Shown here piece by piece: positions 16,387-25,213 of a stretch of 46,087 bases of DNA. The translations under genes were made by a program, and so were the position numbers. How positions within the stretch are numbered: position 1 is the stretch's first letter; each line of letters starts with the position of its first letter. The stretch is from a virus, in IMG/VR virus record IMGVR_UViG_3300030105_001129, positions 1 through 46,087 of that record. One strand, 5' to 3'. The notes beneath the pieces are model-generated. The model was not told the origin of the DNA, made no database searches, and worked only from the letters and a program-made list of their open reading frames with translations.

Positions 16387-16812
16387 CTAATTATAGATGT
16401 ACCATCCGATTGTTATCGGTATGTAGTACCAAGGTGTATCTAAGAAGCCCTGATTTCTCTCAGCATAGTCTAGCGATACATTGATAGTTGTTCCGCCGCT
16501 TGTAAATGCAACGTCCGTGTTTGACTCAAAGTTGTCAATAATAAGTTCCGATAAGGTTTCACCTGCAGAAGGACCAGCATTTTCTGGTGCGTGTACTACT
16601 AAGCTAAACAACCCCTGATAACGAAACTGTGCATTTGGGCCTCGAGCTGCTCTTATCCTTTGAGTGGGAATAAACTTGCACTGAACATAAGAAGTCCCTG
16701 TAGTGGGACTAAAAGATACGTTCTCATAAGAAACTGGGAAGCTGTTTGCCGTAGCTAAAGTAGCAAGCCTACTCTCTAAGGCTGCCCTAATAAGTTTATG
16801 TATACTAGCCAT
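16387..16812 (-). CDS. Tail terminator / completion protein (DUF4128-like)
   Basis: 141 residues: MASIHKLIRAALESRLATLA helix, then a strand-rich body with YVQCKFIPTQRIRAARGP and a closing WYYIPITIGWYIYN. This is the pattern of DUF4128-type tail terminators, which cap the tube and set tail length. It lies just before the tail tube gene and overlaps the neck protein gene by 8 bases. Confidence 0.78.
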   Translation of the reverse strand: MASIHKLIRAALESRLATLATANSFPVSYENVSFSPTTGTSYVQCKFIPTQRIRAARGPNAQFRYQGLFSLVVHAPENAGPSAGETLSELIIDNFESNTDVAFTSGGTTINVSLDYAERNQGFLDTPWYYIPITIGWYIYN

Positions 16813-17248
16813 TAGATCCTCTAACAGTTAATGTAGTGCCTTGCATTACGTTTGCAAGTTTTGCATACACTTCAGACTTACCACTCTTAGCAGCAATCCT
16901 ACCCCCAGGATCGTTTTCTACTATGTGAGCATGTAAAGAGTTATTCCTAAGATTAAAGACATCCTTAGTTAAGTCTAGTTTTGCTAAGTCTGACTCAAGG
17001 TTCTCTCTGGCAATTGCCTGTTTCATGGGGGCAGGTTGTTCTCTTGGGCGACCCTTAGCTTGCTTTTGCCTCGGTCTACCTGCGGTGTTACTTAGAGAGT
17101 GAGACTCTATGTATGCACCAGTATCTACAGGGGAATTTAAAACTAAGAAGTCTATTGCCTGTGAAAACATTTCATGAACTGCAAGGTTCCGTACGTCACC
17201 GAGGTTGCCTATAACATCCTCAAGGGTTCCTGTAAGTTTTACACTCAT
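16805..17248 (-). CDS. Neck protein, HK97 gp10-like
   Basis: 147 residues. The phrase AIDFLVLNSPVDTGAYIESHSLS matches the conserved 'SPVDTGxLRxS' element of HK97 gp10-type tail-connector proteins. A basic, Gln-rich middle (GRPRQKQAKGRPREQP) follows and may contact DNA or other neck subunits. Placed between the head-tail stopper and the tail terminator, consistent with a head-tail joining role. Confidence 0.75.
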   Translation of the reverse strand: MSVKLTGTLEDVIGNLGDVRNLAVHEMFSQAIDFLVLNSPVDTGAYIESHSLSNTAGRPRQKQAKGRPREQPAPMKQAIARENLESDLAKLDLTKDVFNLRNNSLHAHIVENDPGGRIAAKSGKSEVYAKLANVMQGTTLTVRGSNG

Positions 17249-17250
17249 GA

Positions 17251-17607
17251 CTACTCCTGTACGTTACACATATGGCAGATTGCTATGCCAGCAGAAAATA
17301 TAGTAGTGACCGAAACTACCTTTACAGTATCACCGTTGCCTATAACAAGATCCTGATCATCAGGAGCTATAGAAATACCTTGAGCAGAGATAAGCAACTT
17401 ACGAACTCCCCTTACAATCTCGTCAGTATTTCCTCCGAGACCTGTACTGTAGTTATAGAAATAACCTAATATACTGTAGTCCGTAGTTAAAGAACCCGAT
17501 CTCTCTCCAGAAGCAGGGTTATAAGACCCGTCTGTAGTAACCTTACGGAGAGTTAAGGCTTGCCCGTAACTGTCAACAAGACGAAATAAGTCACCAGACC
17601 TAAACAT
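17251..17607 (-). CDS. Head-tail joining protein (stopper-like)
   Basis: 118 residues beginning MFRSGDLFRLVDSYGQALTLRKVT, a strand-rich small protein of the type that plugs the connector after packaging (SPP1 gp16 or lambda gpFII position). The middle contains a Tyr-rich turn (YSILGYFYNYSTG) and the C-terminus has two cysteines (CHMC). Assigned mainly by position, between the adaptor at 17619 and the gp10-like neck protein. Confidence 0.65.
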   Translation of the reverse strand: MFRSGDLFRLVDSYGQALTLRKVTTDGSYNPASGERSGSLTTDYSILGYFYNYSTGLGGNTDEIVRGVRKLLISAQGISIAPDDQDLVIGNGDTVKVVSVTTIFSAGIAICHMCNVQE

Positions 17608-17618
17608 TAAAGCTTCTC

Positions 17619-18086
17619 CTAGTTGTTAAAGTCGTAGGAGTCAGGAGACTTATAACCAGAAGGGTTTTTAAATCTATCCCGCCTAAAGCTAGGTTGTGGT
17701 CTGTTAGTGTCAGCTCTAACACTGTCTATAGCAGAGATCTTAACTCCACCAGCTCTAACGCCCATTACAGTACCAGCAGTCTTACCCTGATACTCTAACT
17801 TACCTGCTAAGTCTTTGTATTGAGCAGCTAAGACAGAGTAGTTAGAGGACAACACCCCATCAAGCTCTGTGTCAACAAGTCGTGAGTACTTAGACCCTAT
17901 GGCCCTTGCTACCCAAGCTGCTGCGTAGTAAACATTGTTACCTGTTTGAGTAAGACCAAAAACTATCTCCTCATTCAATAACTGTTGGTCATTAGTGTCT
18001 GTGTCACCAGACAAAAGTCTGACACTGTTTAACCTTTCAGTGGCAGTACTTGTTCCAAGGGTAGTGGGGTCATACGTCCAAGCCAT
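17619..18086 (-). CDS. Head-tail adaptor (connector) protein
   Basis: 155 residues. It starts MAWTYDPTTLGTSTATERLNSVRLLSGDTDTNDQQLLNEEI, a conserved opening of head-tail adaptors in marine siphophages, and continues with two or three helices (VYYAAAWVARAIGSKY, VLAAQYKDLAGKLEYQ) and a flexible basic end. This is the all-helical fold of HK97 gp6 or SPP1 gp15, which rings the portal. Confidence 0.75.
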   Translation of the reverse strand: MAWTYDPTTLGTSTATERLNSVRLLSGDTDTNDQQLLNEEIVFGLTQTGNNVYYAAAWVARAIGSKYSRLVDTELDGVLSSNYSVLAAQYKDLAGKLEYQGKTAGTVMGVRAGGVKISAIDSVRADTNRPQPSFRRDRFKNPSGYKSPDSYDFNN

Positions 18087-18482
18087 TTAACAGTTCTCCA
18101 AGTCTCCGTTGTTACGTCTCCAACTACGGATCATACCCCGTTGCTTATCAGCCAACCTAGACTTTCTACAACGCTTTAAATCGTACTCTCTCGTAGTAGG
18201 GCAATTATCTTTTACCTTCTTGTTAATTGTGTCAACTAAACCAGAAAGTCCGTCTGAGTCTAAGGCCTCTAGCCCGTCTCCTACTTTCATACCAACTTCT
18301 TTAGTTGAGTCGTGCATTAGTGTTCTTTGGTTGTATAAGATACGTACCTTGTTACCGTCTACTGCCAGCTCTTTCCAAGGGAAGTGGTCGCCACGCTGCC
18401 ATGCTTTACCCGCAGCGGTAAATGGCACCTTTACAAAAGTAGGCCTATCAATCTGAAACGGGAAGTTCTCTTGTCTAATCAT
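18087..18482 (-). CDS. Uncharacterised head-region protein
   Basis: 131 residues, opening MIRQENFPFQIDRPTFVKVPFTAAGKAWQRGDHFPWKELA, with a basic C-terminus rich in Arg and Lys and three cysteines. The N-terminal half is beta-like with several Phe and Pro; the C-terminal half is helical. It is found, by position, between major capsid and connector genes. No function can be given; a structural or DNA-contacting head protein is plausible. Confidence 0.62.
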   Translation of the reverse strand: MIRQENFPFQIDRPTFVKVPFTAAGKAWQRGDHFPWKELAVDGNKVRILYNQRTLMHDSTKEVGMKVGDGLEALDSDGLSGLVDTINKKVKDNCPTTREYDLKRCRKSRLADKQRGMIRSWRRNNGDLENC

Positions 18483-18539
18483 TGTCGGGGTCTCCTATAA
18501 GGTTAGTGGGACACCTAAGTAAGCGTCCCACCGTTTAGC

Positions 18540-19541
18540 TTATTGAACGATATCTTTAAAGAAGTAACCCAAGTCTGGGCCGACAACTTTCATATCGTAA
18601 GCCATCTTAACTTGGATATGCTCTGCAACCTGCTGACGCTTAAGAGCATCATCAGAGTAGGACTCAACAGTGATACCAAGGTTGTTGGCTCCAGGAATGT
18701 TGTTCCAAGCAAAGGTCATACCAGCAGCAGGAGTCATCAGACCTGCACTTGAAGGTGTGTGACACAACATGGCATGCTTGCCACCAATGAAGGCAGTTAC
18801 TTCAGCAGCACCTTCTACAGCAGTGTTATTAACAGACTCCATAATAAAGAGGTTTTGTACCTCAAAGATTTCTGCCAACTTAGAATCAGTGATCAGAGCT
18901 GGGTTAGAAACAGTAGAGCCGCCATTCAGACGTGCCAAGATGTCAGGGTGGTTAATCAGAATGTCACGAACCGACTTACCAATAACCATAGTGTTTGGCT
19001 TATAGCCGCCCGACTTAAGTTGCATATCACGACGAGCAGTAGTTACGTCAGTGATAGGTGTGGAGTTAGTGTAGTCGTTCCAGAATACAGGAGTACCTGC
19101 ACCAGAAGCTGCACCCGCAACCTCAGTAGTCCAAACACCAGTCTTAAAGAAGGTATTTGCAAACTGCTCCTCACGGTGGATCATCAGGCGCATTGCCAGA
19201 GTTTCAGCACCAGCAGAACGGATGTTCAGTACTTCGTCTTCGTTAGCAATAGTCTGCTCGTCGAAGTCCATACCAAGGCCATATACATCAGCAAAGTAGC
19301 TGCTGTTTGAGATAGCCATACCAATACGGTTAACCTCAGTGCGTGGCGCAAGTTTCTTTACGTCACCAGTGCGGTTCATGTTGGCACGGTCGTAGATGTA
19401 ATACTTGTCTGACTGACGAGCAACGCCTACTGTGGGGAAGACCTTATCAGCGATAAAGTTTTCTTGTGTTTGTGCATAGGCCAGTGTCAGATTTGACAAC
19501 GGGCGATCAAGATGCACCTGTGATGGAGTCAATAGTGGCAT
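18540..19541 (-). CDS. Major capsid protein (HK97-fold)
   Basis: 333 residues. The order protease, scaffold, decoration, capsid is classical, and the protein shows capsid features: an extended N-arm (MPLLTPSQVHLDRPLSNLTLAYAQ), a Glu-rich spine helix (ETLAMRLMIHREEQFANTFF), the P-domain phrase PNTMVIGKSVRDILINHPDILARL, and a C-terminal beta hinge with DLGYFFKDI. The N-terminus has no long delta domain, consistent with a separate scaffold gene. A short 28-bp gap separates it from the decoration gene and a good ribosome site precedes it, fitting high expression. Confidence 0.9.
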   Translation of the reverse strand: MPLLTPSQVHLDRPLSNLTLAYAQTQENFIADKVFPTVGVARQSDKYYIYDRANMNRTGDVKKLAPRTEVNRIGMAISNSSYFADVYGLGMDFDEQTIANEDEVLNIRSAGAETLAMRLMIHREEQFANTFFKTGVWTTEVAGAASGAGTPVFWNDYTNSTPITDVTTARRDMQLKSGGYKPNTMVIGKSVRDILINHPDILARLNGGSTVSNPALITDSKLAEIFEVQNLFIMESVNNTAVEGAAEVTAFIGGKHAMLCHTPSSAGLMTPAAGMTFAWNNIPGANNLGITVESYSDDALKRQQVAEHIQVKMAYDMKVVGPDLGYFFKDIVQ

Positions 19542-19568
19542 TATAATTATTCCTTATTCTGTACTGGC

Positions 19569-19940
19569 TTATGCAACTAGGTTGCCGCCTTGGATGAGTT
19601 CGATAGCAATGATCTGACCAACAGCGCCAGCTTCAGTTGCATAGCCCATGATTCGTTTGCCAGATGCAGAGGTAATAGCCAGAGCATTTGCATCAGTGCC
19701 GACTTGTGCGCCAGCAGCAATAGTAGCGGCTCCAACCTTAACCATTACTTTACCAGTAACGCATACAGTTGCCTCTGTACCAGCGGTTGGGTTGTTCATG
19801 CAAACGCCTATGCAATTTTCCCCAAGAGTTGCGGCGATGACTACATCAGCACCATTTAGCTTTACAAACTTAAATTGTGCGGCTGACAAATCACCGCTTG
19901 AATTATACGAACGGTTGTCCCGTGATTGCATAATAGCCAT
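19569..19940 (-). CDS. Head decoration protein (DUF2190-like)
   Basis: 123 residues, rich in Ala, Gly and Val with a regular beta pattern: CVTGKVMVKVGAATIAAGAQVGTDAN followed by GYATEAGAVGQIIAIELI. This matches DUF2190 decoration or cement proteins, which bind the outside of capsids. It lies directly before the major capsid gene in transcription order, the common place for such proteins. Confidence 0.83.
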   Translation of the reverse strand: MAIMQSRDNRSYNSSGDLSAAQFKFVKLNGADVVIAATLGENCIGVCMNNPTAGTEATVCVTGKVMVKVGAATIAAGAQVGTDANALAITSASGKRIMGYATEAGAVGQIIAIELIQGGNLVA

Positions 19941-19942
19941 TT

Positions 19943-20743
19943 TTATTCCCCTTTATAGGATTTAGTGATAAGAGCTTTGCCTTCATCGGTCTTAGCTACA
20001 GCAGCATAAGCCAAAGCATGTTCGCTCTTTTTCATTTTGTTTGCGTCCATGTAGGACTTTACAAGTGAGTCTAATTTATCAGACGCAGAGCTAAACTCTC
20101 CGTCAACGTCAGACTTACCAAGTTCACTCATACTACCTTCAAAGGCTTTGTCTGCGGCTTTAAGGGCTTGCATGATTGTTTCTTCGTCTCCGAAATTGGC
20201 AACTAAAGACTTAGCTACTTCAATATCAAAGTGAGGAAGTTCTGTTTCTGCATGCTTAAGTAAGATAGCATCTGCTTTTGCAACTTCAGCTTCTTCAAGT
20301 GCCTTAAGAATGACAGCAGGGATATCAGCTTTGTTGATTTGCTCATCACCGTAAGTTACATACTCAGGTTCAACCGACTTTTCGATTGACTCTGCTTTAA
20401 CGATGTAGCCAGCTTCTTCCAGAGCTTTGCTAAGACGGTTAGCCTCAACTTGTAGTGCCTCTAGTTCAGCCTTAAGCGTAACTACTTCTGTATCTGGGCC
20501 TTGGACACTCTTTGCCATATCCATGTTATACATTTTCATGGCCTCAGTTTCGTCCATACCCTTATCCATGTAGGGCTTTAGCTTCGCCTTCATGTCAGGT
20601 GACATTTTGTCTACTTGTTCGATTTCCATTGTATCTCCTTGCGGTTCATCCCGTTTGTATAGGGAAACCATTGCTTGTGCGTTAGCTGGACGGTCAACCA
20701 AGGACAGTTCCGTTAATTCCAGTTGTTTAAGTAAGTTAGGCAT
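19943..20743 (-). CDS. Scaffold-like protein
   Basis: 266 residues from ATG 20743 (MPNLLKQLELTELSLVDRPANAQAMVSLYKR), which has AGGAG seven bases upstream; ATG 20746 and a GTG at 20770 are alternatives. The opening 'LTELSLVDRPANAQA' is the phrase usually seen at the end of phage proteases, so the two genes may once have been one. The rest is acidic, helical and Lys/Glu/Ala-rich (coiled coil around 85-125), as expected of a scaffold removed by the protease. Confidence 0.78.
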   Translation of the reverse strand: MPNLLKQLELTELSLVDRPANAQAMVSLYKRDEPQGDTMEIEQVDKMSPDMKAKLKPYMDKGMDETEAMKMYNMDMAKSVQGPDTEVVTLKAELEALQVEANRLSKALEEAGYIVKAESIEKSVEPEYVTYGDEQINKADIPAVILKALEEAEVAKADAILLKHAETELPHFDIEVAKSLVANFGDEETIMQALKAADKAFEGSMSELGKSDVDGEFSSASDKLDSLVKSYMDANKMKKSEHALAYAAVAKTDEGKALITKSYKGE

Positions 20744-21398
20744 CATACGACTCCTTGACTGCTCGACCACCTATTGAGAAGGCCGCAAGTTCACCAGATT
20801 TGACCTTTGCCCAAACGTCATCATCGTATACTTTAAAAGCAACAATCCAACCTTCTCGGTCACTCTGTATGCCAAGGGATTCACCAATCTCATTAGTGAC
20901 AGGCATGGAGTGTATGACAGCCCCAATCTGATCCCCTTTATGCATTTCTTTACCAACACGAATATGCTCCATGAAGTTGTTCACGGCTTTAACAAGTGTC
21001 TCTGGTTCAATAATATCTCCTTGACGATCAACAACAGGTTCGCCCTTTTCGGTAACGACCGATGCCCAACCATAAACGAGACGTTGTTCGTCGTCTGCTT
21101 TGAGGATTTTACCTTCGATCTCTGTTTTAGTAAGTTCTGACACTGAGGTTCCCCCCTCCCACATTCGGCATGACCAATATCCCGCCGTTGTTTTATCCTT
21201 CTTCGTACTGCAGTTATGTCTTGCACGGAAGTTGGCCCTAGCTTTCGGGTCATCCCTGCGGATTTCCATATTGGGATCTCCAAAGGCTACTCTCCTTACT
21301 TTGCTACCGTCTTGTACGAAGACTTCAAATTTCTTATTACCGCCTTTAATACGGCGAGGTTTGTTTAGCGTAACTTTCTCCCCCTGATACTCAGCCAT
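20736..21398 (-). CDS. Prohead protease, XkdF-like
   Basis: 220 residues. An N-terminal domain (residues 1-75) with KPRRIKGGNKKFEVFVQDGSK and NFRARHNCSTKKDKTTAGYWSCRMW is shared by many marine phages and may have a Cys-metal site. The protease part (from about 95) has LVYGWASVVTEKGEPVVDRQGDIIEPETL and SIGGRA, typical of the XkdF serine protease family. It would trim the scaffold and capsid during maturation. Its stop overlaps the scaffold start by 8 bases. Confidence 0.85.
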   Translation of the reverse strand: MAEYQGEKVTLNKPRRIKGGNKKFEVFVQDGSKVRRVAFGDPNMEIRRDDPKARANFRARHNCSTKKDKTTAGYWSCRMWEGGTSVSELTKTEIEGKILKADDEQRLVYGWASVVTEKGEPVVDRQGDIIEPETLVKAVNNFMEHIRVGKEMHKGDQIGAVIHSMPVTNEIGESLGIQSDREGWIVAFKVYDDDVWAKVKSGELAAFSIGGRAVKESYDA

Positions 21399-21940
21399 TA
21401 AGCTTGACTCCCCATTCCACTGTGATTCGGACAGTAGTAGTGTAGGGTAGGTGTGCTTGCAGATATAACAATCGTAACAGTGGCCCCTGCATTACCAGCA
21501 GTTCCCGAAACAGTTACGCCCGTAGTGTACTGCGCTCCACCAGCGTGGCTACCATTACCAACAATAGAGAACTGCAAAGGGTGTCCGCTATTAGAGCTAT
21601 CCGACTGATTAAAGACGTAAGTCTTACCAGCAACAAACCCTACTGCAGGGCTTACTGTGCCCCCGAAGTAATATTTATTACCCCCTCCGTAGGAATTTGT
21701 ACCGGATGCTACTGTCACTGTAATGCCTATATCAGAAGAGTTCTTTGCAAGGTACTTCTTAAACCAGTCGGCTTCCCGAAAAGTTACAAACTTGCTTGAC
21801 TTAGCTGGGCTAGACCCGTGAGCTACTACATACTTAGCTGTAGCAGTACTAAAGGTTGCTACGTCTTCATTACTGTTACTAGCGTAAGGAGACTCACTTC
21901 TAGCAAACTTATTGTAAAGTGTTGTTGAGTTATCTGGCAT
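21398..21940 (-). CDS. Virion protein with cupredoxin-like C-terminal domain
   Basis: 180 residues. The first 75 residues (TTLYNKFARSESPYASNSNEDVATF) look like a virion-binding region. Residues about 75-180 form a beta-rich domain with the arrangement GHPLQFS at about 117-123 and YYCPNHSGMGS near the C-terminus. Together these give His, Cys, His and Met in the order of a type 1 copper site. The C-x2-H-x2-M spacing is tighter than the C-x2-H-x4-M of plastocyanin. Similar ends occur on marine phage fibre or head proteins. Copper binding is not shown; the fold may be only structural. Confidence 0.68.
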   Translation of the reverse strand: MPDNSTTLYNKFARSESPYASNSNEDVATFSTATAKYVVAHGSSPAKSSKFVTFREADWFKKYLAKNSSDIGITVTVASGTNSYGGGNKYYFGGTVSPAVGFVAGKTYVFNQSDSSNSGHPLQFSIVGNGSHAGGAQYTTGVTVSGTAGNAGATVTIVISASTPTLHYYCPNHSGMGSQA

Positions 21941-22287
21941 TATACACTCCTACATCTAAGTATTACGCTTCGTTGAAGTATTGTTCCTTGACTTGTAGTA
22001 ATAGTGCAAACAAATGTGTAGTCTACGCTATCTGTACCACCAGCAATAAATATAACCGCTACCTTACCCACTGTGGCCTGAGAAATGTTCTGTATGCCAT
22101 CTGTATGAAGGCCACCAGAACCAAAAGTCATAGTGTGTCCCGCACCGATGGGGACTTCTATAGCATACCGAGTAGACCGTACAGACCAAGCAACATTAGT
22201 GATGGTAAGGGTGCCCAGTGCAGCGGTCCAATCAACACTGTAGTCTAACAGTTCGTCGGGGTCTTTATTAGGCCAAACTAAACTCAT
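21940..22287 (-). CDS. Small virion protein, beta-rich (head fibre or decoration type)
   Basis: 115 residues starting MSLVWPNKDPDELLDYSVDW, a phrase seen at the start of many phage virion proteins that bind the capsid or tail. The rest is a beta sandwich-like pattern (IEVPIGAGHTMTFGSGG, DYTFVCTITTSQG). Likely to be a decoration or head-fibre base. It overlaps the previous gene by a single base (TTATAC join at 21940). Confidence 0.65.
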   Translation of the reverse strand: MSLVWPNKDPDELLDYSVDWTAALGTLTITNVAWSVRSTRYAIEVPIGAGHTMTFGSGGLHTDGIQNISQATVGKVAVIFIAGGTDSVDYTFVCTITTSQGTILQRSVILRCRSV

Positions 22288-22299
22288 ATCTTATTCCTA

Positions 22300-23781
22300 T
22301 TATGCAGCCAAACGGCGACTGCCGATTGCACCACTTGGGAAGACTTTTCTATTTGCAAGAGCCTCTGGTTTTACGTTTCTAGCTATCTCAAAGTTCTGCG
22401 CTAATGTCGAGAAGTCTACAACTATGCCGTTTGTGGTTAAGCTACCCAAGGAATTAGTTAACTCAATCCCTGTAAGTGATATTACTCTTGAGGTGAGCAG
22501 ACTTACAGTCGGTGAACTACCAACCTCTACTGTAACCTCTGACCCACTTAACTCTGCGAAAGAAACTGTTAAGGTTGTTACGCTGCCTAGTTGTGCTTCC
22601 GCTTCCCAAGGGTACAACAAAGCACTTGGGTTTCTTGAAGTTCGTACAGCGGTAACTTCACCCGTACCTTCCAGACCAGACACTTGAATTAATTGGGAAA
22701 CACTATCACTTGGGATAGGCATATTTTGGAGGTCAGCTAACTCTTGTGTAGCGTCGTTACCTGAGAGAATAGTAATAACAGACTCGTTGTCTAACTCTCC
22801 AAGTCCTAAGGTTTTATTAAATCCAGCTACAACTTGTACAGGACACCTGTTAGCTAGACCCCCTGTCTCTACTATACTTTCTGTACCAGTTGTTAGGGCA
22901 ACAGCAGGGTCATTAAGGAAGTCGTTAATCTCACCTGTTACCTCTACACCCAATATTTCCCTAGTAACGGGGGTGTTACCTAAGTTACCAACAAAGGTCG
23001 CAGGCCCAAATCCTGCTACAATTTCTACTACAGGAATATTACCTAAAGCATTAGTCTGTAGAGTGTTATCAAAGCCAGTCTCTATTATAGTAACTACAGG
23101 GACGTTAGCTAACCCTTGAACTGCTACAGTAGGTTCAAAGCTATCAGTATCTGTACCTGTAACCTCTGCTATTGCAGGGACGTGAATCAACCTTGTAATC
23201 TCTGAGGGAGCTTCTACACCTACTGGATATACAAAGCAGTTTACTAGAAAGGTTGGTGTTCCTAACTCTTCAGTGGCCTCGATACCAGAGATATTAGTAG
23301 AAATAGATATAGAAGCTACAGCAGTTCCTAGTTCACCTGTAACCTCTTCCCCAGTAACAAGGGCTACTTCAGATAGGCCAACAACCCCAAGCTCTGGGGT
23401 TAGTTCCCCAGCAGTAATAACCTCTATAACACGGGTAAGTCCTGTTAAGGGGAGTGTGCCTAACTCTGCTGTATGTTCTGAGACGGGTAAGAGACTAACG
23501 TAAGACCCGATAACGAGTGTTACAGGCTTAATGTCATCCTCTACTGTAAGTCCGAACCCTGTAATAGATACAGAGGCTGGCTGACTTGCTAGGGGTTGAT
23601 CAGTTAATTCAGCAGTCGCCTCTATGCCAACAATAGCTTGTGTGGGAGTCTGAACAGTGGTAAAGCCTAATACACCTGCCTGACCCGAAGCTTGTACGCC
23701 AGTAACAGGCACAAGTATGATAGGTGTAGGAGCTGTTACGGCACCAAGGGGCGCTCCACCTATAGGGGTAAAGCCTAGCAT
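22300..23781 (-). CDS. Repeat-rich virion protein (degenerate 'G-x-E-x-T-x-E-L-G' units)
   Basis: 493 residues made almost wholly of degenerate repeats of roughly 17-27 residues with the core G-x-E-(A/V)-T-x-E-L-G-x-x-x-V. Examples are GIEATAELTDQPLAS, GEEVTGELGTAVASIS, GIEATEELGTPTF, GVEVTGEINDFLN and GIELTNSLGSLTT. The last 40 residues (FEIARNVKPEALANRKVFPSG) differ and end in a basic RRLAA. The pattern predicts stacked beta strands, as in a fibre or a beta-solenoid head spike. Similar repeat proteins are common in marine phages and of unknown function. Confidence 0.72.
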   Translation of the reverse strand: MLGFTPIGGAPLGAVTAPTPIILVPVTGVQASGQAGVLGFTTVQTPTQAIVGIEATAELTDQPLASQPASVSITGFGLTVEDDIKPVTLVIGSYVSLLPVSEHTAELGTLPLTGLTRVIEVITAGELTPELGVVGLSEVALVTGEEVTGELGTAVASISISTNISGIEATEELGTPTFLVNCFVYPVGVEAPSEITRLIHVPAIAEVTGTDTDSFEPTVAVQGLANVPVVTIIETGFDNTLQTNALGNIPVVEIVAGFGPATFVGNLGNTPVTREILGVEVTGEINDFLNDPAVALTTGTESIVETGGLANRCPVQVVAGFNKTLGLGELDNESVITILSGNDATQELADLQNMPIPSDSVSQLIQVSGLEGTGEVTAVRTSRNPSALLYPWEAEAQLGSVTTLTVSFAELSGSEVTVEVGSSPTVSLLTSRVISLTGIELTNSLGSLTTNGIVVDFSTLAQNFEIARNVKPEALANRKVFPSGAIGSRRLAA

Positions 23782-24077
23782 TACTCAGCAACCCAAGAAA
23801 GAGAAGCTTCATCCCACTTGTAGTCATTGTCATTCTCTGGCTCTTCTACAGGGGGATGCCACCGAAAGTCACTGCCAAGGGTCCAACTTGCGTATTTCTT
23901 AACTGACAGAAGGGCATCTACCTCTGAGTTGTATACTAAGCCGAGACTACAACGCCTCTTAGGGTTGATATTTTTCTTGTACACTTCCATCCAAGTGGCT
24001 TCTTCCAAATCAGATACCTGACTGGCTTGAGCAAGATCTACAACTACATTATTAACTAGCTTTGCAAAATATGACAT
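23781..24077 (-). CDS. Small conserved marine phage protein (MSYFAKL type)
   Basis: 98 residues from ATG 24077 (MSYFAKLVNNVVVDLAQAS); the longer frame to 24107 adds a non-conserved MDRRREHYVL and is not preferred. The layout, with YASWTLGSDFRWHPPVEEPENDNDYKWDEASLSWV at the C-terminus, is known from many marine and cyanobacterial phages, where it lies beside fibre or neck genes. Function unknown. It overlaps the stop of the glycine-rich gene (TAATG) and probably serves the same structure. Confidence 0.7.
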   Translation of the reverse strand: MSYFAKLVNNVVVDLAQASQVSDLEEATWMEVYKKNINPKRRCSLGLVYNSEVDALLSVKKYASWTLGSDFRWHPPVEEPENDNDYKWDEASLSWVAE

Positions 24078-25213
24078 TAGTACGTAATGCTCCCTGCGCC
24101 TGTCCACTTATAAAGAGTATCAGAACCTATTACAGTAGTAGTAGCGGCCCCAACGACCGTAGGTGCTAAAGCTGTGGCACTTCTGATGTACATAATACCA
24201 TCGCCGCCATCTCCCCCATAATACGAACCTGTGCCTTTGCTTCCAGACCCTCCGCCTCCGCCAAGACCATCTACTCCGTATGTACTAGGGTCGCCGTTGT
24301 CCTCCTCCGCAGACCAGTTGGAGTTTGGGCTTTCGTTTAGCCAGTAGGTAGCAGTATTAGATGGGGTAACTTGATCTATTCTCTTTGTAATCCTGTGACC
24401 ACCGCCACCTAATCCGCCATGACCAGAGTTAATAGTAAGCTCAGCTTGATTATTTCCTTGGCGACCGTTGTCTCTGCAACCACCGCCTCCTCCGCCTCCG
24501 TAATAAGTATTAGTTCCGGTAATGTCATCTTGTACGCCATCACCACCTTTTCCATTTCCAGGATTTGTCGCAGTCTCTACATAGTAAGCGCTACTAGTAG
24601 TAGGACTCTGATTCTTATGGTAGTTGCCGCCTACTTCACCAGCTCCTCCGCCAGCTCCGCCAAACTTGTTGCTTGCAGACCCAGAATACTCAAAGTGCAT
24701 ACCTCCAGCATAACCCTGACGGGCCGCATCTCCATAAATAGGGACAGACCCTGCATCCATGTAATCCCATGCAAGTTTCTGGTGGTGATAGCCCATATTA
24801 TCCCCGCCGCCAGTACCTCTGCTTGTTCCTTTTCTCTGGTTATATCCAGCTCCCCCACCGCCGCCTAAAGCTCTTAGTAGGAGCGTTGAACCTGTCCCAA
24901 GACTAGTGTCTCCCCCTACAATTCCGGGATCATCAGTATCACTAGCACCCGCAGAGCCTACACCAACAGATATTGCATAGGTGACTCCTATAGAAACATC
25001 CTTGTTTTGTTTTATGACTCCCCCGCCTCCTCCAGCACCAGCATTTTTATATCCAGGAGAGCCACCAGCTCCAACTAATAGAACACGAATGGTTGCAACG
25101 GCTGCACTAGGTTTTTCCCATGCACCCTTAGCTGTAGAGTACACATAGGTTACGTCACCCACAGCGTGGGTAGCAGCATTAGAAGGACTACTGGGGAAGT
25201 TAATGGCTGTCAT
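24077..25213 (-). CDS. Glycine-rich fibre or adhesin-like virion protein
   Basis: 378 residues from ATG 25213 (MTAINFPSSPSNAATHAVGDVTYVYS), which makes an ATGA overlap with the upstream gene. After residue 45 the sequence is dominated by glycine clusters (GAGGGGGVI, GGGGGAGYN, GGAGGGAGEVGG, GGGGGGGCRDNGRQ, GLGGGGGSGSK) with Tyr, Asn and Ser between them. This resembles polyglycine-II tip domains of phage adhesins. It is in the head module, far from the main fibre genes, so it may be a head fibre or a second adhesin. Confidence 0.72.
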   Translation of the reverse strand: MTAINFPSSPSNAATHAVGDVTYVYSTAKGAWEKPSAAVATIRVLLVGAGGSPGYKNAGAGGGGGVIKQNKDVSIGVTYAISVGVGSAGASDTDDPGIVGGDTSLGTGSTLLLRALGGGGGAGYNQRKGTSRGTGGGDNMGYHHQKLAWDYMDAGSVPIYGDAARQGYAGGMHFEYSGSASNKFGGAGGGAGEVGGNYHKNQSPTTSSAYYVETATNPGNGKGGDGVQDDITGTNTYYGGGGGGGCRDNGRQGNNQAELTINSGHGGLGGGGHRITKRIDQVTPSNTATYWLNESPNSNWSAEEDNGDPSTYGVDGLGGGGGSGSKGTGSYYGGDGGDGIMYIRSATALAPTVVGAATTTVIGSDTLYKWTGAGSITY

